Source of the DNA: Clostridiales bacterium Firm_09
GTDB lineage: Bacteria; Bacillota; Clostridia; Christensenellales; DTU072
Assembly (NCBI GenBank): GCA_001604065.1
Contig: LVAO01000003.1
Span: 1-64,000, forward strand
Reading direction: 5' to 3'
DNA: 64,000 bases
Part shown: positions 8,728 to 17,156 of the stretch, piece after piece
How the letters are laid out: every line of letters starts with the position of its first letter
Numbering within the stretch: the first letter of the stretch is position 1
Translations under genes and position numbers: made by a program
The notes under the pieces: model-generated
What the model was told of the DNA's origin: nothing
Database searches by the model: none
Seen by the model: the letters and a program-made list of their open reading frames with translations, nothing else

Positions 8728-9633
8728 TTAAATGTTAGTTTTATAAATCCTTCTTCTGAGAAGTATGACGGCGCCGCCCGCAAGAAGCAGGACAATACCC
8801 GCGTATTGCAGGAAAGAAAGCACTTCCTGAAACAAAATGACACCGGCAAGACAGGATACGACAGGAACGAACAGCAAAAAGAGCTTGACCTGCCAGACAG
8901 GGTATTTTTTCAGATTGCGGTAATAGAAAATGTATATGCATGTCTGTGCCAGACCACCGAGAGCAATCAGCAGGACAGCCGTCGGACCATTTGCGGCAAC
9001 TGCAGACAAGCCGGTATTCCCGCCGATGAGCGCGCTGAGTAAAAACAAACACATCACCACAAAATTATTATAATATGCAATATGCTCGGATGCAATGGCA
9101 TATTTTTTTTGCGCGCTTGTGATGACAAACGCATTGGCGGTAACCGCTAAAGCGCTGAGCAGAAAAAAGACATCATACCAACCGAAAGAAAAATTTCTGT
9201 AATCGATATCCAATACAAGCAGAACACCGCAAAGCATCAGTGCAGTGCCTGTCCAATCTGTTGCGCGCAGCTTTTCCTTCATCAGAACGGCGGAAGCGAT
9301 ATTCGCCATCAGGATATCCGTTTTCAATAACGCGGTGCCGGTGGCAACAGAACTTTTCTGAAACCCGAAATTGGCGAAGGCATCCAGTGCATAACCCAGA
9401 AAACCTATAAAAAGCAATATCAAGGCGGCTTTGCCAAGGCAGAAAAGACCAGAAAACTGTTTTTTGGCAACAAGGTATATGGTTAAATACAAAAATGCCG
9501 CAAAACGCAGAAGAAGCCCCGCAGCAAAAGGGGAGCCGGTCATGCCGATTGCCCATTTCGATACGGCAAAATAGGTTGCCCAGGAGAGGACCATCCCCGA
9601 AACAGAAAGAACTTCTTTTAACGCAGTTTTCAT
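8728..9633 (-). CDS. EamA/DMT-superfamily transporter
   Basis: A 301-aa protein with ten predicted membrane helices arranged as two EamA halves. A second-half motif (VILFQEVLSFLQYAGIVLLLAGG) is typical of the drug/metabolite transporter family. It lies inside the eight-gene catabolic operon, 6 nt after the DUF4867 gene and 68 nt before the GH31 gene. In that setting it could export an end product or import a related sugar. Substrate and direction are inference. TAGGAG precedes the ATG. Confidence 0.8.
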   Translation of the reverse strand: MKTALKEVLSVSGMVLSWATYFAVSKWAIGMTGSPFAAGLLLRFAAFLYLTIYLVAKKQFSGLFCLGKAALILLFIGFLGYALDAFANFGFQKSSVATGTALLKTDILMANIASAVLMKEKLRATDWTGTALMLCGVLLVLDIDYRNFSFGWYDVFFLLSALAVTANAFVITSAQKKYAIASEHIAYYNNFVVMCLFLLSALIGGNTGLSAVAANGPTAVLLIALGGLAQTCIYIFYYRNLKKYPVWQVKLFLLFVPVVSCLAGVILFQEVLSFLQYAGIVLLLAGGAVILLRRRIYKTNI

Positions 9634-9639
9634 AATCTC

Positions 9640-10269
9640 CTAATTCAGCCGGATATTTTCTCCTATGATTCCGACCTTTGCACCATTCTGAATGCCCCGC
9701 ACATTGTCTTTGTGAACAAGCAACCACTTATTGACAGCGCGCAGTTCGCCTGCAATCCCTCCTGCAAGAGGCAAATTGGTGCCCTTGGGCAGAATAATCG
9801 CCGTACGGAAGACCTTTCCTACGGGAAGCGGCGCAAGATGAAGAGTCATGGGAAGAAGCTCGACAGCCTCCCCTTTGCCAAGAAAAAGCGCCACGGCATG
9901 GATGCTGTCATATATGCCATCCTTTATGTCCGAAGAATCTCCCAGCAGAAGCACACAATCATCACAGGCAACTACGACTTCAGAAGACTTGTGCCACTCA
10001 AATCCGTTCATGCAGCGGTTGCCGCCATAACACCAGCCCGCCTGCACGGGCAGCTCGGCAAAAACTTCGCGGCATATCTGTTTTACTGCGGATACCCGCT
10101 CAAGCCCGTCATCCGAAGCAAGATATACATTGTCCGCCGCAGGCTGCAGTCTGTTGCTCAACGCAAGGATTCCTGAAGTCTCAACATTCGTCACGCGAAA
10201 AAGACGCGATGGATCATGCATCGATACAAAATTCAGATTGGGATTCCTTAATTTTAGTTCCGGTATCAT
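9640..10269 (-). CDS. DUF4867 family protein
   Basis: A 209-aa soluble protein. The C-terminal half carries the family-like run AVELLPMTLHLAP followed by a short gap and ILPKGTNLPL, then NKWLLVH, and a mid-protein GFEWHKSSEV with CDDCVLLLG. This pattern suggests a cupin-like sugar-binding or isomerase-type fold, but the activity is unknown to me. From memory, DUF4867 proteins occur next to sugar-isomerase and transaldolase genes in gut Clostridia that degrade sulfoquinovose; I could not check that here. The start overlaps the stop of the upstream isomerase-like gene by 4 nt (ATGA), so translation is coupled. Confidence 0.75.
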   Translation of the reverse strand: MIPELKLRNPNLNFVSMHDPSRLFRVTNVETSGILALSNRLQPAADNVYLASDDGLERVSAVKQICREVFAELPVQAGWCYGGNRCMNGFEWHKSSEVVVACDDCVLLLGDSSDIKDGIYDSIHAVALFLGKGEAVELLPMTLHLAPLPVGKVFRTAIILPKGTNLPLAGGIAGELRAVNKWLLVHKDNVRGIQNGAKVGIIGENIRLN

Positions 10270-11579
10270 ATTTCCTCAATGTTTTGCAATCTTGCAAAAA
10301 CAGAAAAAACTCTTCCGCAATCACCGTACACCATGGACACATGGTGTGCGATACCGCTGTACACCACTTTGTCCAGCACTGTTTTGACACCGCGGTCAAA
10401 GCGGCATTTTGCGTACGTGCCCGTCAGAAGCTTGTCCATCGGCACCGCTTCTCCGCTCTCCTGAAACAATCTGTATCTGCCGTTGATGCTGTCCAGCCTC
10501 GCCGCATGAATGCGTCCGGGCTTCATCACAAAACCTGCCGTAACGCCCTTTCCGCCCGCAAAATAAGTATCCAGACTGGGTGTGCAGACACCGTCGCACA
10601 ACGAACAGGGCGCCACGCCGCAGTGCCACATCAGCGCGGAGTCTTCTTCCGGATTAACTTGTGACAAATCGGCCATGAACGGTGTCCGTGCGCCGATTGC
10701 CTGATGGCACAACATAGTCAGACCGCAATCAATATCCCCTTCGCAGGCAAAGATATAGCCTTCATCCTGTACAAGGGACATTGCCGCGCAGGGTGACACA
10801 CCGTATCCCGCTGCAAATTCCGGCCAGCAGCGCACTGCAAGTACGGCAAGAGAGCGGGACCGGACAAAGGCTTCCAGCTTTGACGCCAAGACAGCGACCA
10901 TTTCTCTTTGCCTATCCGACAATGCGGAGCAGTCAAAAATGCGCGCGGCCTTGTTTGCGTAATAGGCGGTCCTTTCTTCCGATGCCGCCTGTCCGAAAAC
11001 CTCGGAAAGTTCATAATGATCGACAAGGCATCCGAATTGCTTATAGGCGGCAAGTTCATCAATGTCGACATTGAAGAAGCCATGGGCGCGGTATCCGGCG
11101 ATCCCGATTTTTGCCCCGGACAACGCCGCTTTGATGCGCACGGCGTCCACCCAGTCCGTGTCAATGCTTTTGGATATAGTATAGGTGAAATCCTTATAAC
11201 CTGCCTTGGTAAGGTTGGAAGCATTGAGGTTGACGCCGCAAACAGAATTCAGGCGGATTTTTCCTCCGTTGTAGGGAATTTCCGGCAGTCCCCACAAAAG
11301 AAGCGGCTTGTCGCATTTCTCTTTGATTTTTAAGACCAGATGCCCCAGATGGAAGGTACCCGAAACGACCGCAATCCCGTCTACCAGCTTCGAAGCAAAC
11401 AATTTGCCCGCATTGTCCGCATCATCGGGCTCCATGATGACATCGGGTATTGCAACAATCTCCGCGTTTTCCAGATCTTGCAGACCGATGAGAATCGATT
11501 GATAGATATCCGCCGCCGCGCGGTAATCAAATGTATTTCGCGCAAGACAAACAGCGCCCAATTTTATTTTTTGTTTCAT
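10266..11579 (-). CDS. L-fucose isomerase-like ketol-isomerase
   Basis: A 437-aa protein of the L-fucose/L-arabinose isomerase superfamily. Likely metal ligands are E254 (RCWPEF), E280 or D282 (ACEGDID) and H319 (WHCG). It is shorter than true FucI (about 590 aa) and resembles the 'related protein' branch. The role in this operon is probably to convert the hexose released by the GH31 enzyme to its ketose. I choose the ATG at 11579: GAGGTG precedes it and it starts 1 nt after the ROK stop. The open frame further upstream lies inside the ROK gene. It shares an ATGA overlap with the DUF4867 gene. Confidence 0.78.
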   Translation of the reverse strand: MKQKIKLGAVCLARNTFDYRAAADIYQSILIGLQDLENAEIVAIPDVIMEPDDADNAGKLFASKLVDGIAVVSGTFHLGHLVLKIKEKCDKPLLLWGLPEIPYNGGKIRLNSVCGVNLNASNLTKAGYKDFTYTISKSIDTDWVDAVRIKAALSGAKIGIAGYRAHGFFNVDIDELAAYKQFGCLVDHYELSEVFGQAASEERTAYYANKAARIFDCSALSDRQREMVAVLASKLEAFVRSRSLAVLAVRCWPEFAAGYGVSPCAAMSLVQDEGYIFACEGDIDCGLTMLCHQAIGARTPFMADLSQVNPEEDSALMWHCGVAPCSLCDGVCTPSLDTYFAGGKGVTAGFVMKPGRIHAARLDSINGRYRLFQESGEAVPMDKLLTGTYAKCRFDRGVKTVLDKVVYSGIAHHVSMVYGDCGRVFSVFARLQNIEEI

Positions 11580-11580
11580 A

Positions 11581-12714
11581 TCACACCTCAAACAATTTTT
11601 TAAGCAATACATGTCTTGACCCGGAAAAAGCCTTGATACGTCTGCTGTTTTCAATAAGCTCAAAAGGAATGACCGTGCAGCCGGCATATTCATGGGCCTT
11701 TTTTATAAAAAGCTCCCTCAGAAAATCGTTAAAAAAGATGCCGCCCGTAAGCAAAACCCTACCCGGATTGATAAGCGTTGCGGCATTGACAACCGCAACC
11801 GCAAGCTTTTCGATACAGGTTTCCATAAATCGGCCGATATAGGAATCCGTACGGCTCATTGAATAGATTTCTGCCGCGGGAAGCGTTCTTCCCAAATGGC
11901 GCGCGCAGACTTCTGTGATGTGCTTCTCCGATACGATGGTCTCCAAGCACCCGCGCCTGCCGCAATGACAAAGCTCTCCGTCGGGCTCTGCCACCGTATG
12001 TCCCAGCTCCCCCGCTCGGTTGTCCGCACCCTCCTGAAGCTTGCCGTCTGTCACCAGCGCGCTTCCGAGCCCAGGCGCATGCTTGACAAACATAAAATGA
12101 TCCTTCCTGTCCGTTATCAAAGCACGCGCCTGCGCGCGTATATTGTTGAGCACAAAAACTTCTTCGTTAAGCATTTCGGACAGCTTTTCACAAAGCGGGA
12201 AACAAAGAGGCAAAAGTCCGTAACTGTCCCGGGAGATTCCTTTCTGTTCGTCCGTAATGCCCGCTATGCCCACGCCTGTACCGAGAATATGTGTTTCTTT
12301 GCAGTGGCGCTCCCGCATTGCCGCAATCTCTTTTGCGAGCAAGGCTATATCCCCTCCGTTCAGTTTCAGATTTGCAGTGGGGATGATTTTCTCTTCCAGC
12401 ACCGTGCGGTACGTGCAGACAGAAATATGCGTATTATCGCTTTCGATATTGACGCCGACCGCGGCATAGGCTTCGTCATTGTAGCGCAATAATATTTCTC
12501 TTCTGCCCGTATTGTTTCGCTGAATCGCGCAAACCTCGCGTACGATGTCTTCTTCAATAAGTTCCTGAACAACCTGCGTGATGGATGCCTGGGTCAAACC
12601 CAGTTCTTCAGAGAGCCTGAGACGCGACATTTCGCCTTTTGTAAGAAGCTTAAAGGCAATGTTCGTCTTATTGTTACGACGAAGAGATTTGGGATTGTTG
12701 ATTTTTTCGCTCAT
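11581..12714 (-). CDS. ROK-family transcriptional regulator
   Basis: A 377-aa NagC/XylR-type repressor. The N-terminal winged helix-turn-helix is at about residues 15-75 (LSEELGLTQASITQVVQELI). The sugar-kinase-like ROK domain follows, with the zinc motif CHCGRRGCLE and GELGHT ahead of it. It lies inside the operon it probably controls. A perfect 9-bp inverted repeat next to the operon's transcription start (14359-14379) is the natural candidate operator. The inducer would be the imported sugar or its ketose. The start overlaps the dehydrogenase stop by 4 nt. Confidence 0.88.
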   Translation of the reverse strand: MSEKINNPKSLRRNNKTNIAFKLLTKGEMSRLRLSEELGLTQASITQVVQELIEEDIVREVCAIQRNNTGRREILLRYNDEAYAAVGVNIESDNTHISVCTYRTVLEEKIIPTANLKLNGGDIALLAKEIAAMRERHCKETHILGTGVGIAGITDEQKGISRDSYGLLPLCFPLCEKLSEMLNEEVFVLNNIRAQARALITDRKDHFMFVKHAPGLGSALVTDGKLQEGADNRAGELGHTVAEPDGELCHCGRRGCLETIVSEKHITEVCARHLGRTLPAAEIYSMSRTDSYIGRFMETCIEKLAVAVVNAATLINPGRVLLTGGIFFNDFLRELFIKKAHEYAGCTVIPFELIENSRRIKAFSGSRHVLLKKLFEV

Positions 12715-13823
12715 AGGAATGCCTTAAAATATGCGGCAAGCTCTTCAACGGTCAATTTAACCGGATTGTTCTGGAACAGAGGATGAGCGACGCATTCTTC
12801 CGCCAGAGAGCGTACATCCGGAGAACCGATGTCCGCAAGCGTCGTTTTTAATCCGAATTTCTTTTTCAGCCTAAAAATTCTGTCTGCCATTGCTTCCGCG
12901 TTTTCAAATCCCAGTTTTTTTGACAATGCGTCGATTCTTCCCGCTTCGGCATTGATTCTTACAAACAAATCCAGTGTAAACGCGCAGGCCTCTCCGTGTG
13001 AAAGATGGAAGCGCGAAGAGAAAGGATAACTGCAGGCATGCACCGCGGCGGTTTTGGTCTGTCCGAATGCCAGTCCGGCAAGAAGCGCGCCGTAGCTCAT
13101 ACCCGTACGGGCTTCAAGATTGCCGCCATCGTCATATGCTTGTTCAAGATGACGGAAAATTGAAGAAAGCGCCTCGGCCGCTAAAGCATCGCAAATCGGT
13201 TGATGGTTGACGCTCCATATCGCTTCCAGCGCATGGCTCATGGCATCCAGTCCTGTGGTGGCGGTTACAAAAGACGGCACGCTCAATGTCAGCTCCGGAT
13301 CGATGAGCGCCGTATGCGGATAAAAATTGGGATGGCTGAGCGGCGCCTTGATTCCCGTAGTCTGGTCATTGCATACCGATACAGGCGTAACTTCGCTGCC
13401 CGTCCCGGCCGTCGTCGGCATGGCGAACAGCGGAATATGCCGGTTTGCGAAAACCGCTCTTTTATAAAAATATTCTTCCGCCGGCCTGTCCGACAACGCA
13501 AGACTGCATGCGAATTTGGCGAGGTCCAAAGAAGAACCTCCTCCCAGCGCGGCAACATAATCCACTCTCTTTTCTCTCAGAAGCCTTGCCGCCGCTTCGA
13601 CTTCGCAAAGCAGCGGATTGGGCGTTATTTCACAATAGACCCCGCAAATGGAAGGCGTGTTTTTTGCAATCTGAGCCGCCGTTCCGTTTGCCTCAAACAT
13701 TTTGTCGCAAATCAGAATCCCGCGCATCAGACCCGCATTTTTTGTTATTTCAAAAAGCTTTTTGCTTACACCCGCGCCGAATTCAATTTTCACGGGCATG
13801 GCATAGGCAAAATTATTGACCAT
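12711..13823 (-). CDS. Iron-containing alcohol dehydrogenase
   Basis: A 370-aa group III (metal-dependent) alcohol dehydrogenase. The NAD-binding GGGS loop is at 94-97, and PTTAGTGSE is present. All four metal ligands of the family are in place: D193, H197 (GLDAMSHALE), H262 and H276 (SHGEA). One usual histidine four residues after H262 is Tyr here. In this operon it probably reduces an aldehyde made during sugar breakdown, as SLA or sulfoacetaldehyde reductases do in fermenters, but the substrate is not proven. The start at 13823 has GGAGG 10 nt upstream and overlaps the isomerase gene by 11 nt; an upstream in-frame ATG lies further inside that gene. Confidence 0.85.
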   Translation of the reverse strand: MVNNFAYAMPVKIEFGAGVSKKLFEITKNAGLMRGILICDKMFEANGTAAQIAKNTPSICGVYCEITPNPLLCEVEAAARLLREKRVDYVAALGGGSSLDLAKFACSLALSDRPAEEYFYKRAVFANRHIPLFAMPTTAGTGSEVTPVSVCNDQTTGIKAPLSHPNFYPHTALIDPELTLSVPSFVTATTGLDAMSHALEAIWSVNHQPICDALAAEALSSIFRHLEQAYDDGGNLEARTGMSYGALLAGLAFGQTKTAAVHACSYPFSSRFHLSHGEACAFTLDLFVRINAEAGRIDALSKKLGFENAEAMADRIFRLKKKFGLKTTLADIGSPDVRSLAEECVAHPLFQNNPVKLTVEELAAYFKAFL

Positions 13824-14289
13824 ATAAGGTATCCTCCAGTTCGGCAACCTTATCCGCGGCATTGCGCAGCCAGTCCTTTCTCCAATCCTCAAGTCCTTCC
13901 AAATATTGTGTTTTGAGAAACGCCTCCGCCATTTTCACGCCCATTTCGGGTGCGACAATCCAACCGCCCATACAAAGAATATTTGCGTTATTGATTGCGC
14001 GCGCCATCTTTGCAGAATAAACTCCCTCACACGCGACGGCAAAAATACCTTTGAATTTGTTGGCGACAATGCTCATGCCCGCCCCCGTGCCGCAGACAAG
14101 GATTGCCAGCCCGTATTCTCCCGATTGCACTCTTGGCGCTATGTCTGCCGCCACGCGATAATAGGGATGCACCTCGTTCAGATCCGTCGTACCCAGATCA
14201 TCGAATAAAATATTTTGATCTGCAAGATAAGCTTTGATCGCTTCCTTAAGACTGTATCCCGATTTATCCGAACCGATTGCTATTTTCAT
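13813..14289 (-). CDS. RpiB/LacAB-family isomerase with altered active site
   Basis: A 158-aa protein of the ribose-5-phosphate isomerase B fold and first gene of the eight-gene operon. The catalytic loop CGTGAGMS (C66, T68) is intact. Residues used by E. coli RpiB are partly lost: H10 of the DH motif is K9, the ring-opening H99 is I99, and phosphate-binding R133 is L133; R137 is kept. It is therefore unlikely to be the housekeeping ribose-5-phosphate isomerase. Loss of the ring-opening histidine would suit an acyclic tetrose-type substrate. GAGGTGG lies just before the ATG at 14289; an in-frame ATG 66 nt upstream would put the operator inside the gene. Confidence 0.82.
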   Translation of the reverse strand: MKIAIGSDKSGYSLKEAIKAYLADQNILFDDLGTTDLNEVHPYYRVAADIAPRVQSGEYGLAILVCGTGAGMSIVANKFKGIFAVACEGVYSAKMARAINNANILCMGGWIVAPEMGVKMAEAFLKTQYLEGLEDWRKDWLRNAADKVAELEDTLYGQ

Positions 14290-14358
14290 ATCCACCTCTT
14301 TTCCTTCCGGATTGCTTTTTGCATCCTCCTGCATGTTGTCCTCAAACGCGTTCAATAA

Positions 14359-14379
14359 TTAATTAAAAGCTTTAATTAA
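14359..14379. promoter_or_regulatory. Palindromic operator of the sugar operon (probable ROK site)
   Basis: A perfect inverted repeat, arms TTAATTAAA and TTTAATTAA with a 3-bp AGC centre. It begins at the edge of the -10 box and covers the expected transcription start of the operon that encodes a ROK repressor. Confidence 0.7.
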
Positions 14380-14406
14380 CATATCATATATTCAGGGCCT
14401 TGTCAA
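14378..14406 (-). promoter_or_regulatory. Promoter of the eight-gene sugar operon
   Basis: On the minus strand TTGACA (14401-14406), a 17-bp spacer and TATGTT (14378-14383). The downstream palindrome suggests repression by blocking initiation. Confidence 0.75.
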
Positions 14407-14431
14407 TATTTTTTTGCAAAGCCAAATCCTA

Positions 14432-15292
14432 TCATTCGGCGGGGACGTACAGAACCGGCACTTTATCGTTGACTTGTCCTTTTTTATTGGGAATCCAGTC
14501 TTTCCCTAAGGATATTTCATCCGGAGGACGGCGCAGATAAATAGCGCTCATATTGCTGTAAAGAGAAAAAAACGCATAGTCTCCGATGCTTTCGACCGAA
14601 GCGGGAATGATGACGGAGGTCAAGGTGTCGCAATACGAAAAAGCGTCTACGCCAATGGTCTTTAATGTGGAAGGCAGCGTTAATTCGGTAAGATTTTCGC
14701 ATTTCATAAAGGCATAATTGCCGATGCTTTCCAGACCTTGCGGAAGCTGAATTTTATAAAGGTTTCCGCAAAGATAAAACGCAGTTTCTGCAATCGACGT
14801 CACACCCGCGGGTACGACAACCTCCGCGCCGACGGTTATTCTGCCCGCACTGTCCTTTTGAAGTTTTGTTCTGGCAGAGGGATAAATGCGAAGCTCGGTC
14901 ATGCCTTTATTGTAAAGAATGCCCTCATGGGATTCAAAATAAGGATTCTCCGGGTCAACAATAATCTCTTCCAGATTGGGACAATGAGTGATCGCCCAAT
15001 AATGGATGGTCCGGACGTTTTTGCCGATGGTGATTCTGGTCAGATATTCTGCGCTGGATATCGCGTAGCGCATGATTTCGACAACCGGTTTGCCTTCGTA
15101 TTCGTCGGGTATTTTGAGTTCATTTACTATCGAAACGCCGGAATACCTGTAAAGGGCGCAGCCTCCGTCAACGTCTTTATAGGAAATCCTTTCTTTGACG
15201 CCCACGGTACTGCATCCGGATAAAAGCAGCACCGCCATCAAAACTGTCATAATGAGACCATAGAATATTCTTTTTCGGGATATGAACAGCAT
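14432..15292 (-). CDS. BspA-like leucine-rich-repeat lipoprotein
   Basis: A 286-aa protein. A signal peptide ends in a lipobox (LLLSGC), so it is probably anchored to the outer face of the membrane. About four to five LRR_5 (BspA/TpLRR) repeats follow, with the usual core such as LESIGNYAFMKC and LKTIGVDAFSYC. Such domains bind proteins or host surfaces, but the partner is unknown. GGAGG precedes the ATG. It ends just beside the promoter of the sugar operon. A much larger protein of the same repeat type begins the far end of the window. Confidence 0.85.
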   Translation of the reverse strand: MLFISRKRIFYGLIMTVLMAVLLLSGCSTVGVKERISYKDVDGGCALYRYSGVSIVNELKIPDEYEGKPVVEIMRYAISSAEYLTRITIGKNVRTIHYWAITHCPNLEEIIVDPENPYFESHEGILYNKGMTELRIYPSARTKLQKDSAGRITVGAEVVVPAGVTSIAETAFYLCGNLYKIQLPQGLESIGNYAFMKCENLTELTLPSTLKTIGVDAFSYCDTLTSVIIPASVESIGDYAFFSLYSNMSAIYLRRPPDEISLGKDWIPNKKGQVNDKVPVLYVPAE

Positions 15293-15311
15293 GTGTTAAC
15301 CTCCGATATTC

Positions 15312-16979
15312 TTATTCTGCGCTGACAGTCTGCGCTTCTTGTCCCGCTTCTTTCTGCCGCTTGCGTTCTTCCAGTATTGTCATAATTTCTTTATGCTTCT
15401 TCTCTGTCAAATCATAAAAGAAAAAAGGTATCGTCCCCAAAGTATGCGCAGCGACATTGATCAGTATGGTGTAAAATAAAATTTCTGTACGGATATGAGG
15501 CACATACAGCATATTCCAATCATTGGTAAAGCCGATCATGGAATATACTGCGGGCACCAGCATACCCAACATTGTCACAACGGGACTGCCGAGTGTTCCC
15601 AATATGCCCATGCTGGATTCCATCCGCTTGCCGCTTATATACTGCTGATAGTCCCACATATCCGAATTCATCGTGTCCCGGGCAATGTAGCCCGATTGAT
15701 TAAAAAGATTGCTCAACACAATGCCCGCAAGAAGTATGATAAGGCTTCCTGTCTGGATGGATATTATGGCACAAATAAAATAAGAATAATATAAAAATCT
15801 TGCCATCAGAACCATGTTGCGCTTGCCTATTTTTTTAGAAAGCCATGGGGCAAGAAAGACACCCGGAAAGCCGAAAAAGCCCGTAACCGTCAGAATAACG
15901 CCCAGCATCCAATCCTGACGCAGCATATAAATAATCACAATATTTATAATTGCGACACAACCGTTCTGTATGCTTTGAATGTTGTCCGAAATGTATAGAA
16001 TCCAGAGGTATTTGTTTTTCAATACCTGTTTGAAACCTGCAAACATGCTGATATCGGTCACATGGTTTTTTTCCAGGATGATGCGGTCTTTTACCCCGAA
16101 TGCCATAAAGAGCGTCAACGGCACGCCTATCCCAAAAAAAACAGGAAGCAGCACCCGGTAAGTATTATAGCTTGTCATTCCTCCTGTCATGGTAGAAAAT
16201 ACGGGCGTTACCACATTGATGATTCCATAAACCGGTGCTAGCAGCACCACCATAAAGGTATTGATTTTGATTCTCTCCTCAGAACTGGGCGAGATGACAT
16301 TCTGGAGGTTTCCGCGCTGTCCTGTAAAAGCACCTTTATATGTATTGAACATGGAAAAAATCAGATTGAGAAGAAACAGCCGCATCGGATAGGCATAATC
16401 CATGAACGGCAGATAGACAAGAAGCAGCATAGAAATAATTCCAGGTATGCACCCGTATAGGATGGAGGTGCGGAACTTGCCGAATTTCGGGGACAGCCAA
16501 CGGAAAAACAAAATATTCAGATATTGCACAACGGACCACGAAAAAGGAATCCATCCTACAATTTTACCGAAGGCAGGAAGGATATTTTCCATAAAAGAAG
16601 TCGGCGAAAAAATCATCAACGCGCCGCCAAGGACAATGGAGGGAATCATAATCATATGCAGCCACTTCATTGTTTTTTTGGGTACATGCCCTAAATTATC
16701 TGTAATAATCATGCTGATCGGCTGGAAAATCAGATTAAACGGCACATTGAGCAATCCGATGATAAAAATATCCTTAAAAGTAATCTTGTAAATTGCGCCC
16801 ACCAGAAAACAGCCCGCACTGAATCCGATGCTTATCGCGTCAATGATGATGGTCCCCGTACAGCCCAATGCAAAACTGGCCAATTCTTTATTGGGCACGA
16901 ATTCGCCCTCGCGGGGCTTATTCCAATAAACAAAAACGTTTTTAATAAACGTTGACACTTTCCCAAACAGCTTTTTCAC
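15312..16979 (-). CDS. MFS transporter (MFS_2/GPH-like)
   Basis: A 555-aa polytopic protein with about 12 membrane segments and a hydrophilic Glu/Lys-rich C-terminus. It resembles the sodium-sugar symporter-like MFS_2 branch more than classic MFS_1, but the substrate is unknown. The start is GTG, with GAGGAA immediately upstream; an ATG 4 nt upstream is in a different frame. A TATAAT on the same strand (17007-17012) lies about 28 nt before the start. The downstream gene is the LRR lipoprotein, 19 nt away, so the two may form one transcript. Confidence 0.75.
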   Translation of the reverse strand: MKKLFGKVSTFIKNVFVYWNKPREGEFVPNKELASFALGCTGTIIIDAISIGFSAGCFLVGAIYKITFKDIFIIGLLNVPFNLIFQPISMIITDNLGHVPKKTMKWLHMIMIPSIVLGGALMIFSPTSFMENILPAFGKIVGWIPFSWSVVQYLNILFFRWLSPKFGKFRTSILYGCIPGIISMLLLVYLPFMDYAYPMRLFLLNLIFSMFNTYKGAFTGQRGNLQNVISPSSEERIKINTFMVVLLAPVYGIINVVTPVFSTMTGGMTSYNTYRVLLPVFFGIGVPLTLFMAFGVKDRIILEKNHVTDISMFAGFKQVLKNKYLWILYISDNIQSIQNGCVAIINIVIIYMLRQDWMLGVILTVTGFFGFPGVFLAPWLSKKIGKRNMVLMARFLYYSYFICAIISIQTGSLIILLAGIVLSNLFNQSGYIARDTMNSDMWDYQQYISGKRMESSMGILGTLGSPVVTMLGMLVPAVYSMIGFTNDWNMLYVPHIRTEILFYTILINVAAHTLGTIPFFFYDLTEKKHKEIMTILEERKRQKEAGQEAQTVSAE

Positions 16980-17121
16980 ACATGTTCCTCGATCGCCAAC
17001 GCAGCAATTATATCAAAATAAAATCCCTGTGTATATAGAGTTTTATAAAAAAGTTTCCTTAATGTAACAAAATCATTTCCTGCACAGAATTCATGCGTTG
17101 GTTTATTGCCGATAAAGCAAT

Positions 17122-17150
17122 TTGACATGAAATATCAGGCATGCTACAAT
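17122..17150 (+). promoter_or_regulatory. Promoter of birA (apparently leaderless)
   Basis: Consensus TTGACA (17122-17127), 17-bp spacer and TACAAT (17145-17150). The first in-frame ATG begins 7 nt after the -10 box, which is where transcription should start. Confidence 0.75.
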
Positions 17151-17156
17151 GGCTGC

